The translations under genes were made by a program, and so were the position numbers. Under the pieces are notes generated by a model. The model did not search any database. It saw only the letters and a list, made by a program, of their open reading frames with translations, and was not told the DNA's origin. Below are positions 62,701-64,000 of a DNA stretch of 64,000 nucleotides, in pieces. Source of the stretch: Tessaracoccus flavus (lineage in GTDB: Bacteria; Actinomycetota; Actinomycetes; Propionibacteriales; Propionibacteriaceae); assembly GCF_001997295.1 (NCBI RefSeq), contig NZ_CP019605.1:186001-250000 (forward strand), in the 5' to 3' direction. How positions within the stretch are numbered: the stretch's first letter is position 1; every line of letters begins with the position of its first letter.

Positions 62701-64000
62701 GCCCGGTTCCAGCGTCGTCGTGGCCCTCGAGCTGCGCGACTACACCGTGCAGACCAGCGGCACCTTCAACCTAGGCTCGCTGACGGATCTCGTCAGCTAC
62801 CGCGTCTGGGTCAACGGACGCCTGCTCGGCGCCAGCGAGGTCGCCCTGACCGGCACCGTCCTCACCTTCGACGCGCCCGCGCAGCGCGACGGGTCGGCCG
62901 CCCACGTCGTGGTCGACGTCACCCGCTCCGCCACCCAGACCTTCACCCTCCCCGCCCTCGGCGGACCCGACGACGACACCGTCGACGGCTCCGGCTCGAC
63001 GCTGCCGCTCATCATCTTCGGCGGCATCGGCGACGACGACCTGAGCGGCGGCCAGGGCCACGACGTGATCGTCGGCGACCGCGGAGTCGTGCAGTGGCAT
63101 TCCGGCGGCGTGGTTGTGGCCCAGTCCGGCAACGGTGGCATGGACGATTTCACCGACGGCGTGGTCCGCCCGGCCACGTTCATCACCATCCGCGACAACA
63201 GCCTCGGCGGTCACGACACGATCCGCGGCCTCGGCGGCGAGGACATCCTCATCGGCGGCACCGGCAACGACCGCATCGACGGCGGCCTCGGCCGTGACCT
63301 CATCTTCGGCGACAACGTCGAGCTCGACCGCCGCACCACGCTCGGCAACCACACCAACCCGCGCTTCCGCGTCCTTGACGGCACGCAGATCTACTCGACT
63401 GCGGGCGGAGACGCGGCTGGCGCCGCGCAGGTGACCGGCGCGTGGCAGAACGATCCCGCCGGCGCGACCGCGTGGAGCGACTTCCGCATCAGGCTGCTCG
63501 ACCATGCCGATGACACTCCGGCCGATCGCTACGGCAGCGACTACATCGCGGGCGGCGCAGCCGACGACGTCATCTTCGGGCAGCTCGGCAGCGACGTCAT
63601 CCAGGGCGACGGCTCCATCGACCTGGCTGTCGGCGCCGAGCGCGACGCCGCGGGTGACCTGACCGTCAACCCGTCGGTCGAGGCGGCCACCGACGGCGAC
63701 GACTACGTCGAGGGCGGCGGCGGAGCCGACGTCATCTTCGGCAACCTCGGCCGCGACGAGATCATCGGCGGCAGCTCCGGCCTGTTCTCGTTGGAGACGG
63801 CCGTCGCGCGGCCGGATGCCGGCGACCTCATCTTCGGTGGCGCGGGATCGAGCATTGATCGCAACGACGACACCGCCGGTCACGGCCGCGACTCCGACAC
63901 CATCGTCGGCGACAACGGCAACATCTACCGGATCGTCCAGGTCATGAGCGGCGCGACCACGTACCGCACCTTCACGTACGACAACTACGGCGGCCCGGCC
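29582..64000 (+). CDS. giant secreted multidomain surface protein (partial, over 11,470 residues)
   Basis: One frame is open from the ATG at 29582 to the window end, 34,419 bases with no stop. The ATG follows GGGAG at five bases, and no earlier in-frame start lies nearby. In order: a signal peptide (about 1-51, ending PTAEA before APE); a Glu/Gln-rich coiled coil (about 95-205); a Pro/Thr linker; a metzincin-type site (375-385); a Pro-Glu linker; a haemagglutinin-like beta region (about 600-1390); about 30 repeats of roughly 120 residues (about 1395-5490); Ig-like and unclassified beta domains (to about 8600); RTX-like repeats; Calx-beta domains (about 9919-10440); more RTX repeats to the edge. 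It should be exported and bind calcium, acting as an adhesin or matrix protein. Similar giants are known in Planctomycetes and cyanobacteria. No anchor is in the window. Confidence 0.9.
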   Translation, partial: MVTQPAAPAALAADERARTSAAVGRSSLVASLSLALVASVSVLGSPTAEAAPEASAPRAAQPERLPERAASEDTDSLPPRVIRVLREADSSTVYVLPAGEARKILDEFFSAQEAEARRLHEEAQRVERQRVEREQRVAYERQVVQQQKAQQKAQAIRQQQVTQGTGQQVQVTPQLTEQQKKQMEAAAAEAEYNKRLQEALEALSKALSTSQCTTVGGTNGEKASISCPMADGSSATVSGDDNVQVTTPTPTPTPAPAPTPTPSPAPAPTPTPSPTPSPEPSPSPTATEEPELMTATSLPDDPVTETLSSGDLAAALSRAKSEWAAVGADTSGISASVGDLSGLGLGSASGKSIVIDADAAGWGWSRMSLITVVRHEVGHALGIGHGSGLMDESLSPGEAHGVSASFLPHPEPAPEPEPAPEPEPAPEPEPAPEPEPAPEPEPAPEPEPAPEAAPEPEPAPAVAPEPEQPATDDAAATSAVDAAATQPATEDGAPVAEPAADPEATEDPAPTEGDTALTVDAATPDAQPIEDADPQTPAEPKADDDQVAATDADADTLVEATASEDVTTEDLESAEPAEETVQTTAAPETATAWQVEGGTATLAPSADFAGGTLSYDAAARQLVFSSGSGDAALSAVGISTVVIAADTMSAITVDLTGFPGDVQTPLDLVVKGSAASLNVISSGNSLKLSSDSSRVAGLLLKGLRATLSFIAPQLAAAFDAGDGSMAITGQIILTDTGAQLTIRARHIDVSDATIDTRGANGSGAITLVAVDERTGNASASVKVRGTSMAGGDITMTADASATGTAASHVSATASVDVDNSQLMSAGAVTLRATTHTQSSLLSQGSAAVAAGRVDRLTRAALTGSTIAAQGLDVDATAAGTLDVSGLGTTGTLDGAALLAAGFTAQQVAALQAIAANSAGVGAGYLESLTEARVSGVDITLDGGSLSVTASSADHSVVRAAGTGSIAALIADTTTRAQFDHAAVTGASDLTVSAATTDLRSSRAQGSGAALLVSRAATDAVLGEGLPVQLAGSLTVLADQRITSGASASGLAVILGDHRVGSTADRFVDVLGGITVHAADASTTQATATTVAGTAPTLPAGLAFLADPQATIALAAAPGARPLAGTAVVALPTRVSVVVPDGARFDADGQVSITAVTVGSAGAQVLGGTTATSGPGFALAVAPNAADVTLYAPVFTAGTLTVYAGRGPPATQPTTDTTAPADTGSTAVNLLTYTATVERLATGEQPAPLTPPPGATLVTSAFGGTVTIGSATLTFAPGALRADAWITITARDAHVAGLRSTSPIFDLRAVDALTGDEISTFLIDPVLTIAVDPAATDARIWYLAPDGSLQAITTTRDATTGTLAAALPHFSDYLAGSPLATVVDHIADIVEQYVTTGAIDQLLGDLDLGGGVTLTGVRLTFVPPTAGIEEGLYSGSVTISGSLAIDLTVGPWQLTATGTLAASYELDDATLDGGTLSLAATDLAVQISTGPVDARVVVAHLEAASATISQTGADLTISATDVTAGIGPADEFLFSAGSLSIRSFKDTGDLALTLDGATIDTGVEDFLLTNAALSYDGIAGLALAADLSLTVGTTILTGTASVAYAGGALVLSVADLAATISATGQSLAITGGTGSLAVSGAGLSGSLAATVVASGYVDATLTGTLAFDGAEITAALAARDLSLDLGDGLSLTGAVVGLVVAVTDTATQVAVDARGTVALTGVPGVTVTGELRARINGFAAAVDETVVFPDGSGNVAIVFTAAEVATGTDPFVSFAGVGLTVAVLGQSFTADLSFAETLTGYSITATNVLLSFADGATPLATFTAATANLAVDDGVLTADAEGSLVITVPGFTFEGTFDLQISTDPNASNVRIHGTNVELALLGQTLSVAEFDLARVTTNGVTTTRLSLTDWELAISDGATDLLTLAGVTGVASDLTLGASGVAGRISATLTSDLGALTFASTVQLVLNTGAEAVGDVPAGPYLFVSATGTALTIGGQSISADVTFERSVSGSGDTIVRATVANASLTISSGASTLVSLTNGTGSLVLSDLGYTASLSGTLVVSLPGAAISGQLSVEVDSAADRVKVVGTGISVTLGDLTLTGGAEFEQAGATTTLTVSDARIDLGALVLDDVDVTLTINETAVWGTATGSLALNVPGVTVDATQLTLQINTDPTQAHGGIDADTVRIGAATLAVTVADVEITGGVWVERQGATTTVTITGGSASFGTFATLSAVNGSLRVSADGVAGVLDATVVLNVPDLTFGAGMSFRIEANTTAQAVTVDDGGSSLTLPAGPYFRLVVAGVDATLGAGRLTGSFTFLRATTVDGPQTVIAMTGVEASLDGAALLYDGEGLLLLDAAGVAGYLSGATSVGGDTVALEGSVLLQVSTMPGAVDVVVNLAGTDLTLKLPVPPASGLLFSVSLSDASVTIGNFVTIEGNLTYTDAVVGGAPARVVAANGLTIFLGRGPAYLESGALNPLAVGVLLTDATIGLIQTGTGQAFVASGTVTLLGVPGATITGTTTVRINTTGAAINETIEIPGSTEPGVLVKFDDGASVTDFTVADAILSFAGQTVRGTFGFSRLDGDLSLSLEDGSVDFGGGVQLGEITGNLVVRSVGVAGSLSTTVTIAALGIDGVTASIDVNTGTAPVTLTSGTLPEGPFLRIALSNLSLSIAGQSVQADVAVERRTSAGVTTTIVALSGAELFVGDQGAGLGIGITQGSGVFVLTATGMAGHLGGVLSVQLGDVAVDGDLRIAINTSAARVTGSILVNGETLTVDLPAGPYVRFEGADLTVTVLAQELTGDVAIEQVTVANSTRTVLRIAVDNAALSLGGGVLAIDDASAYLLLSDLGVAGRVTGTVTLDVPQVILSGNLALEINTTGLLVDETFVLRGATTRLELDAGTYVRVAGTDVVVSIAGQSLTADVVVVHGSGATTVTLRNGRLALGGATPLLTLTQPAEGQTGDVATLTLSAAGLVGAIAVNAEVALPGLTMSGAIAISFNTTAAPATVPGWTDALQPGSVVLGGEQLTITVLGQQLIADVTVERTTSVAGTSIVRLGLGRASLTLGPLTATAGTGLFVITPDGIAGSLTVSVDLDTGAPFTFEGDLEVQLNTTSAEVAETLRVGPGTVSLALPAGPYLRFSGTNLLLRVLGQEIRGDVAFEQATTFGPDKIAGTTDDVQISRIAVANASVIINAGPARLSVTNGSALFVLGTGLAGRISGTVALTGVPGVVLTGALTAEVNTTGALVDETMRVGASTVTLELDASTGSYFRFVGTGVRVEVAGQSLRADISVTKSGSDLSVVIGNGQLDLGPAGAPLVQALNVSGTLALAAGNLTGSLQATLKVLVPGVELTDNISVTVNSGAGTLAVEVTAATLVVAGQSLGAARVAVSKLANGDVAMTIEDLTLQLGTVVNVTADKHWGGSLLITAQGVAGSFSGDVTGVFGIPDVTIAGSVALAINTMPVAVRRPDLGLDLPAGSFLRVAVSGGTLSIAGGPTLRGSFVVSQASTTTMIAFAGVSISLTDSDSTPLSITEGRGVFLIQPGGLAGIFSGAVALAAGGFGAGAQVSVRYNATTAPINESVTVDGLEIPVVFTVAEVANPDPFILVKVSGSLKLGDFVEVSGEIEFDSQGGQITVNNLMVFVGQGPGFLDDGTVNPVARGLFLTNVSGQVKGNAPGTRVMSLSGAVELVGIPGVTLSGTAFINYNETSLEQVLGSGDLAVTVAEGAPGAPHVLVIGDLTLGVAGQELTGTFAVETLPGGGLLLRFGADARDGGSPLTLSLGDGVVVASVPSGTLELTSAGFATVLVAELTVNAGTAFTLDGDVFLQLNTGAAPRTIQGVLLPANSLRVQVGSLADPAALSVGGQSISGVFAFSQVRGTVAPNAPAGTVAPSTAVIVASHLSASFGTETAGVKLTDGNGFFVVKPEGIAGRVGGTITFLVPGDAARFTGTFTVAFNSGAQVSETFQLDRTAVTLELPAGEYLEVTGTGVAIEVAGQRLAGDFTFTQAGSDTAITIANASVAFGDGTTTYVSLTNGSGSFTLSSLGIVGEVQGKVTVSLPGILVTGDFKVALNTADPQQSTISVAGTNITVVIGAFTLTQGLVTFRQRTVGGVQTIDMEIAATANFGAPIDELTFGGTLQIGPAGLAGYLEIGADEIDLGGGLSVSTENLRLEINRAATAVTLINGERLVAGPYVRIVGTGITLDLGGMSLTASIYFEQGTSGGATRTIIAVAGGQVKIGSNALLTGVEGLILLTPTGMAMQLAGTVNLSSLLPSSVTVAGSFFLQLNKTGAEVKQSATLGARTVVLDLKAGNYVRVGGTGITLTMFGQTLTGDMSFEQNGATTTLVLANVGLSLGGGIVTLSDGHGTFTVTTGRMYGSLTGSVVLDVPGVELSSDMSLTVDTDPGSPKFAISANNLKVVVAGQSLSGNFAFEQSGAATARVVKVTASNVKLFLGDDNGTTDEADDTGLRLTNGSGVFQLTTAGLALSLEVSVNIVSPDPLPISLGAGVTLALQINTAPTAVTVLHDGTPVVLPAGRFLRVTVSGEIDVFGQKLGGTFQFEQATAAGPDGRTGSSDDVSIVRVAATGVTLFVGAKGAAADGSDDIGMAVSGGTILLLITPAGIAGRITATAEIKLGPNLQAKADVLVEINSLLRVDGTKQIPLAVNETFVLAGVPSTLVLAAGNYFRVGATDLVLDVAGQRLTADIAFERSTPVNPVDGALTGSPVTKIRFANVGLRLGSPDRDVVVIRDGSGAFDIIATSGAVKGGIAGHLRATVELFIPGVTFRGTFEVEVNTRAVAHTIDLRTYQPGVKVIGSGVELVVAGQRLTGGFSFGMNTVTQETTIGLDAVTLALGDGTTTYVTATASGTLIVKRTGIVGALAASIELNDAVLPDTELDGDILVLINTTTTALSVDPDGPMASVLVGANLLSVQVGLPGDPAVLSILGQELSGVALFEQRTTAAGAKVVRLALTDVSLFLGDPGPIGDGSDDVGLKMTGGSGAFLITSNGIAGEVLGKVSLVGLPIRISAELAIQLNTLVVAGQGTVVNEIFQFTGVSVTTEVDGNASTKEKQIISVQATSGTFTLAADVNLNGRIEAAEISAALAFDATTAQVEAAIEGLFGGDVVDVTSTVAGVYVVTWKVNGARPELLANVRVLSLPKGPMLRVAATDINITFVVTDNGDPALDETFTISGNFVFERLGSGANAISRIALTNVELDSGEDIGGSENPGLVSGSGFIVIFGAGATTKPGSPNVITSTGGIAGIVTGKAAVSTVGFDAEATVGFTFNTTGQPVVQTIEVAGETITLDLLDAPRFGFIARDVSFNFGDVVEVRAGEIRVSGGTFNGSGIELFIGSGPSLRPDGTINPDAVGVLIRDAQVSLQTNASGWALRVKGDLAFIGLDGLTVSGTVEFQMNTSTETVSLPDFQGGPTGSVLPNAFSFKVSDVLIKVGDVVTLSGSLRLTRQPSGTLDLALLGARVVVTIDGSDIVGLAGFATFTISPATGFQLGTFSVTDFAAYPKALPAPTPAAQQAYVTASLANPLRGAVVPGALTYIDVTFSTSDGLIKTSSVGIDDLQVTVGTSVVSPTSVTHVNGNTWRYAVAIPAQTSIVSVRFVPGSVVATETQASTVALGALMGSVEQFFVYIPVVVNGVPQRPGPVASLPVATISQQQLNAQGYLDITYTSLPDAGGVVRPLDRDSIEAFATTAPFTISGQVADLKLNGTKPALRGMMRISGADGSTSMTYRYFFIDKNTGNTLGLFTGTGPVRITFDANAARDTGGGTSVQQTLTLQLQAGAVGETPTNSPIALGPLTLQNPTVGLGGFGFADGRLLVSVNVGVQRASLAFGGDPQTGAQSEAQTRSGITVDLIGVIGSFELSVDVFGLFSGNVDVDLTGKWSLQVASLLAEIPNVATLQASGVRIGYDPKGAANQELVRINSATISFPTLGVTGSLRPYQPSTKTNIDATNDEPLQPGTVPGLTIFGDGFRLGTAELAYGLPMTSGSAAPGNALTPSAPDKKITLGGILELDDIRIGVSGLEVRFAGTDAPGFTGEIYIATGGARLFPGKSFGATLSDRKTADDVRPDGSPDDEAFRATLTFDDGKVQALQLAVDTLEVRLGTYVTLTATGFNLNTGATGDQHLVEFQSVGAKVTIGSLVLAGEGRRFAITGDGSFKALSGFGVFLSVGSATGDSFKWPSFLPVRIDAIGIQWEDVERRPEDFTLILSASVTGIQGLQGLQITGAIQGIRIQPSLLLEGKFPVIGIDAIGVSVKGKMFGGEVSASLVGGILKLTSDHQIIGVFDTETPVAQRVLYFGLEGSISIAGLAGFGLRLGLSELGPLQVFISAQVPGGILLEPNSGLAINDFFGGVEFFTTLPSLDDPFALRSPALKATTSISADQWLLQLQTQVANQAKAIAANPGTGGFLAAFTSPMVITGSAKIFSIYTSQALFNGEVIVKISTDGKLLVIGKLNFVDNNISLSGSLYADLSKVASGNVTILFLADITDQVRLLTLYGKLKMGFKNSSGQEVTFDTIDLPDPAATATAPTITLGSPTNSGGTVDRNVINASKQLDVIYTPAPGASLNITSVLDTTHEFTFTTTAGGSRTITSGTPVPILTLTTPSGVELKVLFTDAGGAYYTDNNLSTGTKTYVYTADRVPEGQTLLDAALRTLGITRFRYTFGGDALTLGKWSLKFDPGAVRNADATTDSGTVAGAANALTTLDFTVVGATATVNNPTPGASIDINAINGRGWIDVTFTKPTLFAIDPASITDLSPEFALSGPGLGTIQLDATQAPSLVSSTATTSTYRYLLTGRFTATGDVTLTFLPGSWSYLFTVNGQLEITDVPTEPGNGSIGVRFPAGGSAGIPAGFVVDPRSVIDGLQTLALGGDWDIDLDTLGAISATDDPFEFWVPVFVTSVGSTLTASLTNEQVSYTGTVTGGTVQGDVLTVTPRTYLDVDITVPTGADLEHDSVTDLAPEFELYGEGLGTIVLDGTRAPVILSSGATTRVRYWLTGQYQTGLEVTLTPIEGSWNYRWSAPAINAVNSVSFGTASLYETATVTITFTGVPTGFTLDADRVLSDAFLRTLSFTATAAGWTVVVDTARAIVEGATDTQFVVPVHVFRDDLADPATSAIMLDSVFVPLLADDPTPLFNAVGGNTFTTVDTDYVDVPITAPTDLIIDELSIGNGSVTVSVDGQTVAVVDHVVLATIDGVTWVRFILANAIAPDAVVEVTYAGGWTFDRNGSNYTAPLPQPGTQGGDTAQVTFGTATPQGAHVSSRTQTYLDVTFTPPVSLDPNTPFTIVDGSIDGDEFTISGAGAGGGFQIISFVKLSEDNTWRYFLHGTFAAGEVTVTFDMKNIMDTSGHSPPTSAPLLRTFLVVGATADTVTTVIVDDDTNTPEDETEVRTDALAGGTIGLDSINQQHYFEIRFRGASGLGIDHATINGDEIQLRGPGGTLITLSAPVRVGSSDIYRYGFAGTLVAGTYTLTFVAGTFADLGGNLNAAETEIFALAVPTSQLETPGPGSVVSVDDLAGRGWIDITFGTIGSVAVDPASITDAAPEITLRDAKGELTVIAAVRTTGTTYRFFFTGYTSGPLTVAFIDGSWLATDGTPFTAGTHAAPTYTAPTESQILNRTWVGVRLTPTWGTEVDVRTLDGGDLDIANPNVVLTGAGSEGLTFSGVNFLRDRADGSGIAFYSYQATDLRATMGPGTLTVTFNAGQWTDTGGNTAAGSSESFRVIEQGTSFFIELSGGILLQAGELLEDPLLHISAEVILEIDTDPFTLILTFAGQIEVWGLGTIGATSGRFILATADPESGVFYKWPQIWGVATVETNFEKLEDIGLLISGSAQLRINLTNEVKTETLTLKGVGPGGTDLTETFVLQPFSFGFQILGQVVVAPGGTELMRVQGGLYLNISISENPSMDLFLTGTLSFGSGSARLEYGSVTGVMMIRTDGPLAGVAGSIRVSSGVGIGLPNIGSLFSASGSVSVIFNTTMAEQSFTVPDAFLPLLLPGQSPTFIIPAAAPGIDGNPVPGALPAIYITAVIEAELTIGGLFTLTGMLGITAAVGPSGAYLEVTGMVGTTIPLLGAMTGSLNLNVYMGERTGVVGRVQLTLGSNIIPGVSLNGQFLLEINTFASEQTVRAFVVEQETLPGGRKVFGGFARDAQNRLIIDDQTIGVVAGFRLEMYGSLVISNVLDINGHVVFSLGASGITLVVNGSATLTGLGEVRIVDSGFSITNKGLVARVDIGLDAGFGGNVGLNFNASALLELNTTGADATLGSTVVKPGFKLRIEGSITFLGFAKGSGFAEISIGGGNFVMSFGVNFDLAGLKFSANGVAGIYTDDNPGIVMRVQVSASADALVFSLSASGTLSLNTTGIQREGVDKGFELSLHGSVTLLKIFSFKADLIILVGKDSPTDQQPLEGDWYLMAQASFDFFGFGLSGKVELSSEGTFSLELSGRMQLGGSFMGIRGQFTLKVAFTKTTTDGIVVYELYIGGSASVEVYFDFKLFEISLGVGLELAVTAKSTDPKDADGKVPLKFRITVRFKVLGKWYSRSDTFTIGRVAFPVVPYLAGNGVDFGASDPRSLRMWREEDRELILNVGNDRHRAARDVSTQTRDERVLIEQIGVKNGLAVIRVTGFGYSRTYANVERITGRFADGADHVTIDPSVQIPVLIWGGADSDTIILEGAGQDSVVYGDEPSAGSGNDDIRVGGTVGATVHGGQGNDRLTHTGTGVVTFHGGSGNDVLVGNAPTAQLFGDDGNDTLSGPAALYDGGADDDIIIATAAVFGSTISAPIRGGAGNDTLRLTLTGDAETYRLSNPSQWTLDHLLGTKLIQSTGIEAFVLEAGGGSDQITLDHINGNDSRLTSVEIDLGTGSTDIVTVLGSDGDDDSFTVGTDGARTSVTRAGVEGYEVRIAGGVRAQGDSLVIDGRGGDDTIDAADMSADQLALTIRGGDGNDRLIGSNFDDIFYLGAGDDTVTGGLGRDTFYDNIGSNTLEESFEGVDFGLYDNLFVVGIVVGLDFGVGSIAEDLKNIFRTARLNSTGNRATTILVGDADGAVRVAGLRLTANPWTGTAFLDPGDGNDLVRVELTRSTNMAVHVTGSAGNDRLEVWGTTAPDDLIVDVVAAPPAGTYTDRIRRVTFSSAGVRDDIGVITHDDVETVVIRTLTGGDRVAVRAINVTHEIYTGEHTDVIAVGSNAADAGTTDTSWTNTGGTVNAINALLRVDGGTGPGAITGRDLLAVDDTGDTADNTGDLTSLWLTGLDMGTGIHYTGFEFLTIDLGSGSDEFTVTSTHLGSTALTTNNGSDLVTVHSVSGITTVSTGNGNDTVRISSTLTGAGDLTGVQAPLSVDGGDGADELYFNDAASFLDRIGVITGTTVSGLGMTGGAPTPSLVQVVTVEGANNGRFALEVAGFGTSGQLAFDASAARMQQVLEALVGVGNVVVTKAGERWTVAWTGDLAGLDGRPHTLTVVPVAGHALVGPSVSTGVEQMTDGLVDYALFERLDVNLGALRDVVVIESTHTGATNVFTGSGDDVVAVESLAGTTAIHGEDGNDWLLVNAAPGPVGTNPMDGQRLTLAGGAGSDTYLIDLFGVGNSRIDVVDTIADTNTLAVNGSSLDDTFLFRRGMIAQLSHRTPANWFRDAEIVTYDEAMTGGVVVDGLAGDDAFAFDDTSSVLTVLGGSGNDVFRFGQLYTGYAIEDPLPGSVQDRLGFGDFSLPDEESDADFGDVFFDSTRGWITNGVSETAHVYGGSGDDVFEVFRNVATLNLYGEAGDDTFIIRTFIHESVQAEVDAGEGRNFIQYSANAPVNIDGGSGFDLVVLIGTEAHDTFVITADGVFGAGRVVRYTNVERVAIYGMEGDDVFHVLSTNPAVEMAIYGGLGSDRIEVGSQAPAAQANDLLGHTGLVRHSVESAIGAWDGVPVDGLAAEIMDNDEPTVVVAPVGGPLVLTEGDEGAVTVRLTFAAATDVTVTLTAPAALSTRAGAIEFFNGVEWETSVTLTFAPGDLAQREVRVRAVQDLAAEGEKLHPIDAVVSGGTYDKVLVATTFVRVLDDEAPEVAVIEPVGGVVVIEPTSGVGGQNATYEVRLTRQPLSTVTVAVAAPSGFQVSLNGTTWQQSLTLAFAPGDTSRTIHVRALDDAVVEGQHVAAITARVTSSDAITGTVSGAGGVPNEFLFSAGLAVDALKGYQVVLLSGDGAGQAARIWTNTASAIEIEGDWDIAPAAGDAFAILGYTPPATEVEVTGTVTGVSADFRTVTLSGAALPTNGAGLSGALLRLVGTNGVGTYRTIASNTATTITVIDAWASDTFAAPNTRVYVAELVGAIVPRVTVLAHDGDTPGVVITPVGGDIRLVEGAQTGEFGAEATYAVRLAAAPAGTVQVRLSAIESKTLSAAGTCSTNLGCTARQLEFFDGANWVAELVLTFSASTWHLGQTVIVRAIDDTTIDGSLVQEFADAARRVHLIQGPLFVSGGDDPNPPVQLSLDGYLPVLMPGETSTEPKPVTASTGRAIETAQVDVLIIHNEDSPANDTGVLTRDRITGLGMADDYALAGRPVPGGIRYADFEDLTVLLGYGNDTFTVESTHAGTTTVHGGLGDDDLTVRTVDGHTRIIGGPDALALGRSDDDEIRVGTASGLLDLLAALLVLDGGVGNDTAHLYDDGDANNNLGWLTQDTLTGLDMTPRTGLDELGRPLDRLYSVTPAPGATHFTLMLSQIAGGLASGIGAVTFAVGASADEIRDALQSLLLPVLMGCGQADDSQCVVSVYVWQVAGSYLVGFRGEVNENPAQPITILLSAIGDGAQAVDADSRAGIRYAGIETLNLALGSGHDVLNIRGTLPVTNVTFGSGDDRVYISSRADVGLAERPQFLDGHLDDIEGTLNLDLGSGRHTLLLSDADAGSGDADVLITDVPSATLDRDADLAATGEIFVVGLAPAGISYRAAADGTFADGIRMWTSGFADRIVIDGTHERSGVRTTTWLNTGLGNDHVTVNLTAGEDGFFVLNTQGQYDNVLDLVADLDDGDEPLAADRVVSVTVGGQLVDPSRYSASTRLDLVGLFDSFAPGSSVVVALELRDYTVQTSGTFNLGSLTDLVSYRVWVNGRLLGASEVALTGTVLTFDAPAQRDGSAAHVVVDVTRSATQTFTLPALGGPDDDTVDGSGSTLPLIIFGGIGDDDLSGGQGHDVIVGDRGVVQWHSGGVVVAQSGNGGMDDFTDGVVRPATFITIRDNSLGGHDTIRGLGGEDILIGGTGNDRIDGGLGRDLIFGDNVELDRRTTLGNHTNPRFRVLDGTQIYSTAGGDAAGAAQVTGAWQNDPAGATAWSDFRIRLLDHADDTPADRYGSDYIAGGAADDVIFGQLGSDVIQGDGSIDLAVGAERDAAGDLTVNPSVEAATDGDDYVEGGGGADVIFGNLGRDEIIGGSSGLFSLETAVARPDAGDLIFGGAGSSIDRNDDTAGHGRDSDTIVGDNGNIYRIVQVMSGATTYRTFTYDNYGGPA
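30331..30412 (+). repeat. Pro/Thr-rich tandem linker in the giant gene
   Basis: A 30-base unit encoding [10 protein letters not shown] occurs twice in tandem after PTPTPT, then grades into [16 protein letters not shown]. It separates the coiled coil from the metzincin-like region and is probably a flexible, possibly glycosylated spacer. Confidence 0.7.
30560..30780 (+). other. metzincin-like zinc protease domain of the giant protein
   Basis: Residues about 327-400. The site [11 protein letters not shown] (375-385) has the full HExxHxxGxxH pattern with H375, E376, H379 and H385. A Met (M390) in GSGLMDE five residues on could be the Met-turn. The lead-in [13 protein letters not shown] resembles the strand seen before this site in other giant bacterial proteins. 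All catalytic residues are present. The domain is short, so a degraded or compact fold is possible. Confidence 0.65.
30811..30961 (+). repeat. Pro-Glu tandem repeat (18-bp unit)
   Basis: About eight copies of an 18-base unit encoding EPEPAP, in frame, immediately after the metzincin site. The homogeneous codons suggest recent slippage-type expansion, so copy number is likely to vary among strains. This is a stiff wall-spanning type of linker. Confidence 0.85.
31360..33700 (+). other. haemagglutinin-like beta-helix region of the giant protein
   Basis: Residues about 593-1373 read as repeated short strands of the kind seen in filamentous-haemagglutinin/pectin-lyase solenoids: [71 protein letters not shown]. 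Strict copies are not seen, so the fold is inferred. Confidence 0.55.
33760..46060 (+). repeat. array of about 30 degenerate beta repeats (~120 residues each)
   Basis: Successive units share [11 protein letters not shown] or [16 protein letters not shown], TLTNGSGxFVLT, GIAGSLSGTV, PGV and LQINTT elements. GQSL-like boxes recur at about 34931, 35225, 35571, 37279, 37590, 37952, 38317, 38662, 39025, 39414, 39703, 40799, 41156, 41549, 42544, 42832, 43212, 43660, 44033 and 44398, about 290-390 bases apart where adjacent. The intervening gaps hold more diverged units. I cannot give exact unit borders by eye. The fold is probably all-beta and solenoid-like. Confidence 0.75.
46190..52640 (+). other. 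Ig-like (SwmB/Big-type) repeats and unclassified beta domains
   Basis: About eight units begin with an (Y/W)(L/I)DVTF-type strand: [11 protein letters not shown] near 46213, [11 protein letters not shown] near 46590, [11 protein letters not shown] near 49795, [11 protein letters not shown] near 50402, YVDVPITAP near 51038, [11 protein letters not shown] near 51390, [10 protein letters not shown] near 51812, [11 protein letters not shown] near 52147. Most continue to a TGRF or TGYT and an FLPGSW or similar ending. Between about 47600 and 49150 lies a different block with [19 protein letters not shown]. It is related to the [20 protein letters not shown] block near 52980. Confidence 0.55.
55562..56540 (+). 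other. RTX-like glycine/aspartate repeat block 1
   Basis: Nonapeptide-type units GGxGxDxUx recur: [86 protein letters not shown]. Such repeats bind calcium and fold into parallel beta-rolls outside the cell. In Gram-negatives they mark type I secretion; here the signal peptide points to Sec export. Confidence 0.75.
59338..60906 (+). other. three Calx-beta domains of the giant protein
   Basis: Three units start with a PxVVVxPVGG-type strand: [18 protein letters not shown] at about 59343, [18 protein letters not shown] at about 59705 and [17 protein letters not shown] at about 60550. Each has a TLTFAPGD or similar strand and a VRAVQD/VRALDD/VRAIDD ending, as in Calx-beta domains. These bind calcium or serve as rigid spacers. 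Confidence 0.7.
62985..63960 (+). other. RTX-like glycine/aspartate repeat block 2
   Basis: Units include [80 protein letters not shown] and [12 protein letters not shown]. The repeat block continues to the window edge, so the end of the protein is not seen. Confidence 0.8.

Noticed and set aside
29582..64000. Non-ribosomal peptide or polyketide megasynthase as explanation for the giant frame
   Set aside because: No carrier, adenylation or ketosynthase motifs appear; the sequence is beta-rich with Gly/Asp repeats and a signal peptide.

Overview
This is a high-G+C actinobacterial chromosome window. Supporting signs are two DinB-type thiol-transferase-like proteins of the kind linked to mycothiol, an Excalibur-tailed secreted nuclease, a PadR/HAAS pair, strong GC3 bias and short REP-like palindromes of the CCCTTCGATAC...CTACTCAGGG type. 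Propionibacteriales or a relative is my best guess, but no marker gene proves it. No rRNA, tRNA or CRISPR array was seen.

Layout: 1-4371 is a minus-strand, translationally coupled run: a HEAT-repeat/GT4 glycosyltransferase fusion, then a GT1-type glycosyltransferase (frameshifted), then an NCS2 nucleobase permease cut by the window edge. 4539-4788 is a six-copy 41/42-bp tandem array built from a REP hairpin. 5027-9415 holds a DinB-ankyrin fusion, a lipoprotein nuclease (SNase plus Excalibur), and a divergent TetR / medium-chain oxidoreductase / membrane protein module with a clear GTAC-periodic operator. 9533-15202 looks like a decayed defence island: a NERD-kinase remnant (PglW-like), an intact DUF262/HNH GmrSD-like protein, a coiled-coil protein of unknown role, and an internally deleted AlbA/ATPase-type regulator flanked by matching palindromic operators. 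15528-22556 is ordinary accessory or housekeeping content: DinB, a membrane-anchored protein, a cytidylate-kinase-like protein, two unknowns, an AAA ATPase, HAAS and PadR. 22588-25232 holds gene debris, hairpin elements, a GntR regulator, an HNH protein and a permease tail broken by a small inverted-repeat element. 25325-29017 is a four-gene overlapping operon: ABC ATPase, ABC permease, DesK-type kinase and NarL-type regulator.

The dominant feature is 29582-64000: one uninterrupted plus-strand reading frame of more than 11,470 codons that is still open at the window end. It encodes a giant secreted protein with a signal peptide, a coiled coil, a Pro/Thr linker, a metzincin-type HExxHxxGxxH site, a Pro-Glu linker, a haemagglutinin-like beta region, about 30 degenerate repeats of roughly 120 residues, Ig-like repeats, RTX-like glycine/aspartate repeats and Calx-beta domains. 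More than half the window is this one gene.

Several genes before it carry one-base indels, three of them in G or C runs, whereas the 34.4-kb giant frame has none. Whether the indels are assembly errors or real decay is the main technical question here.
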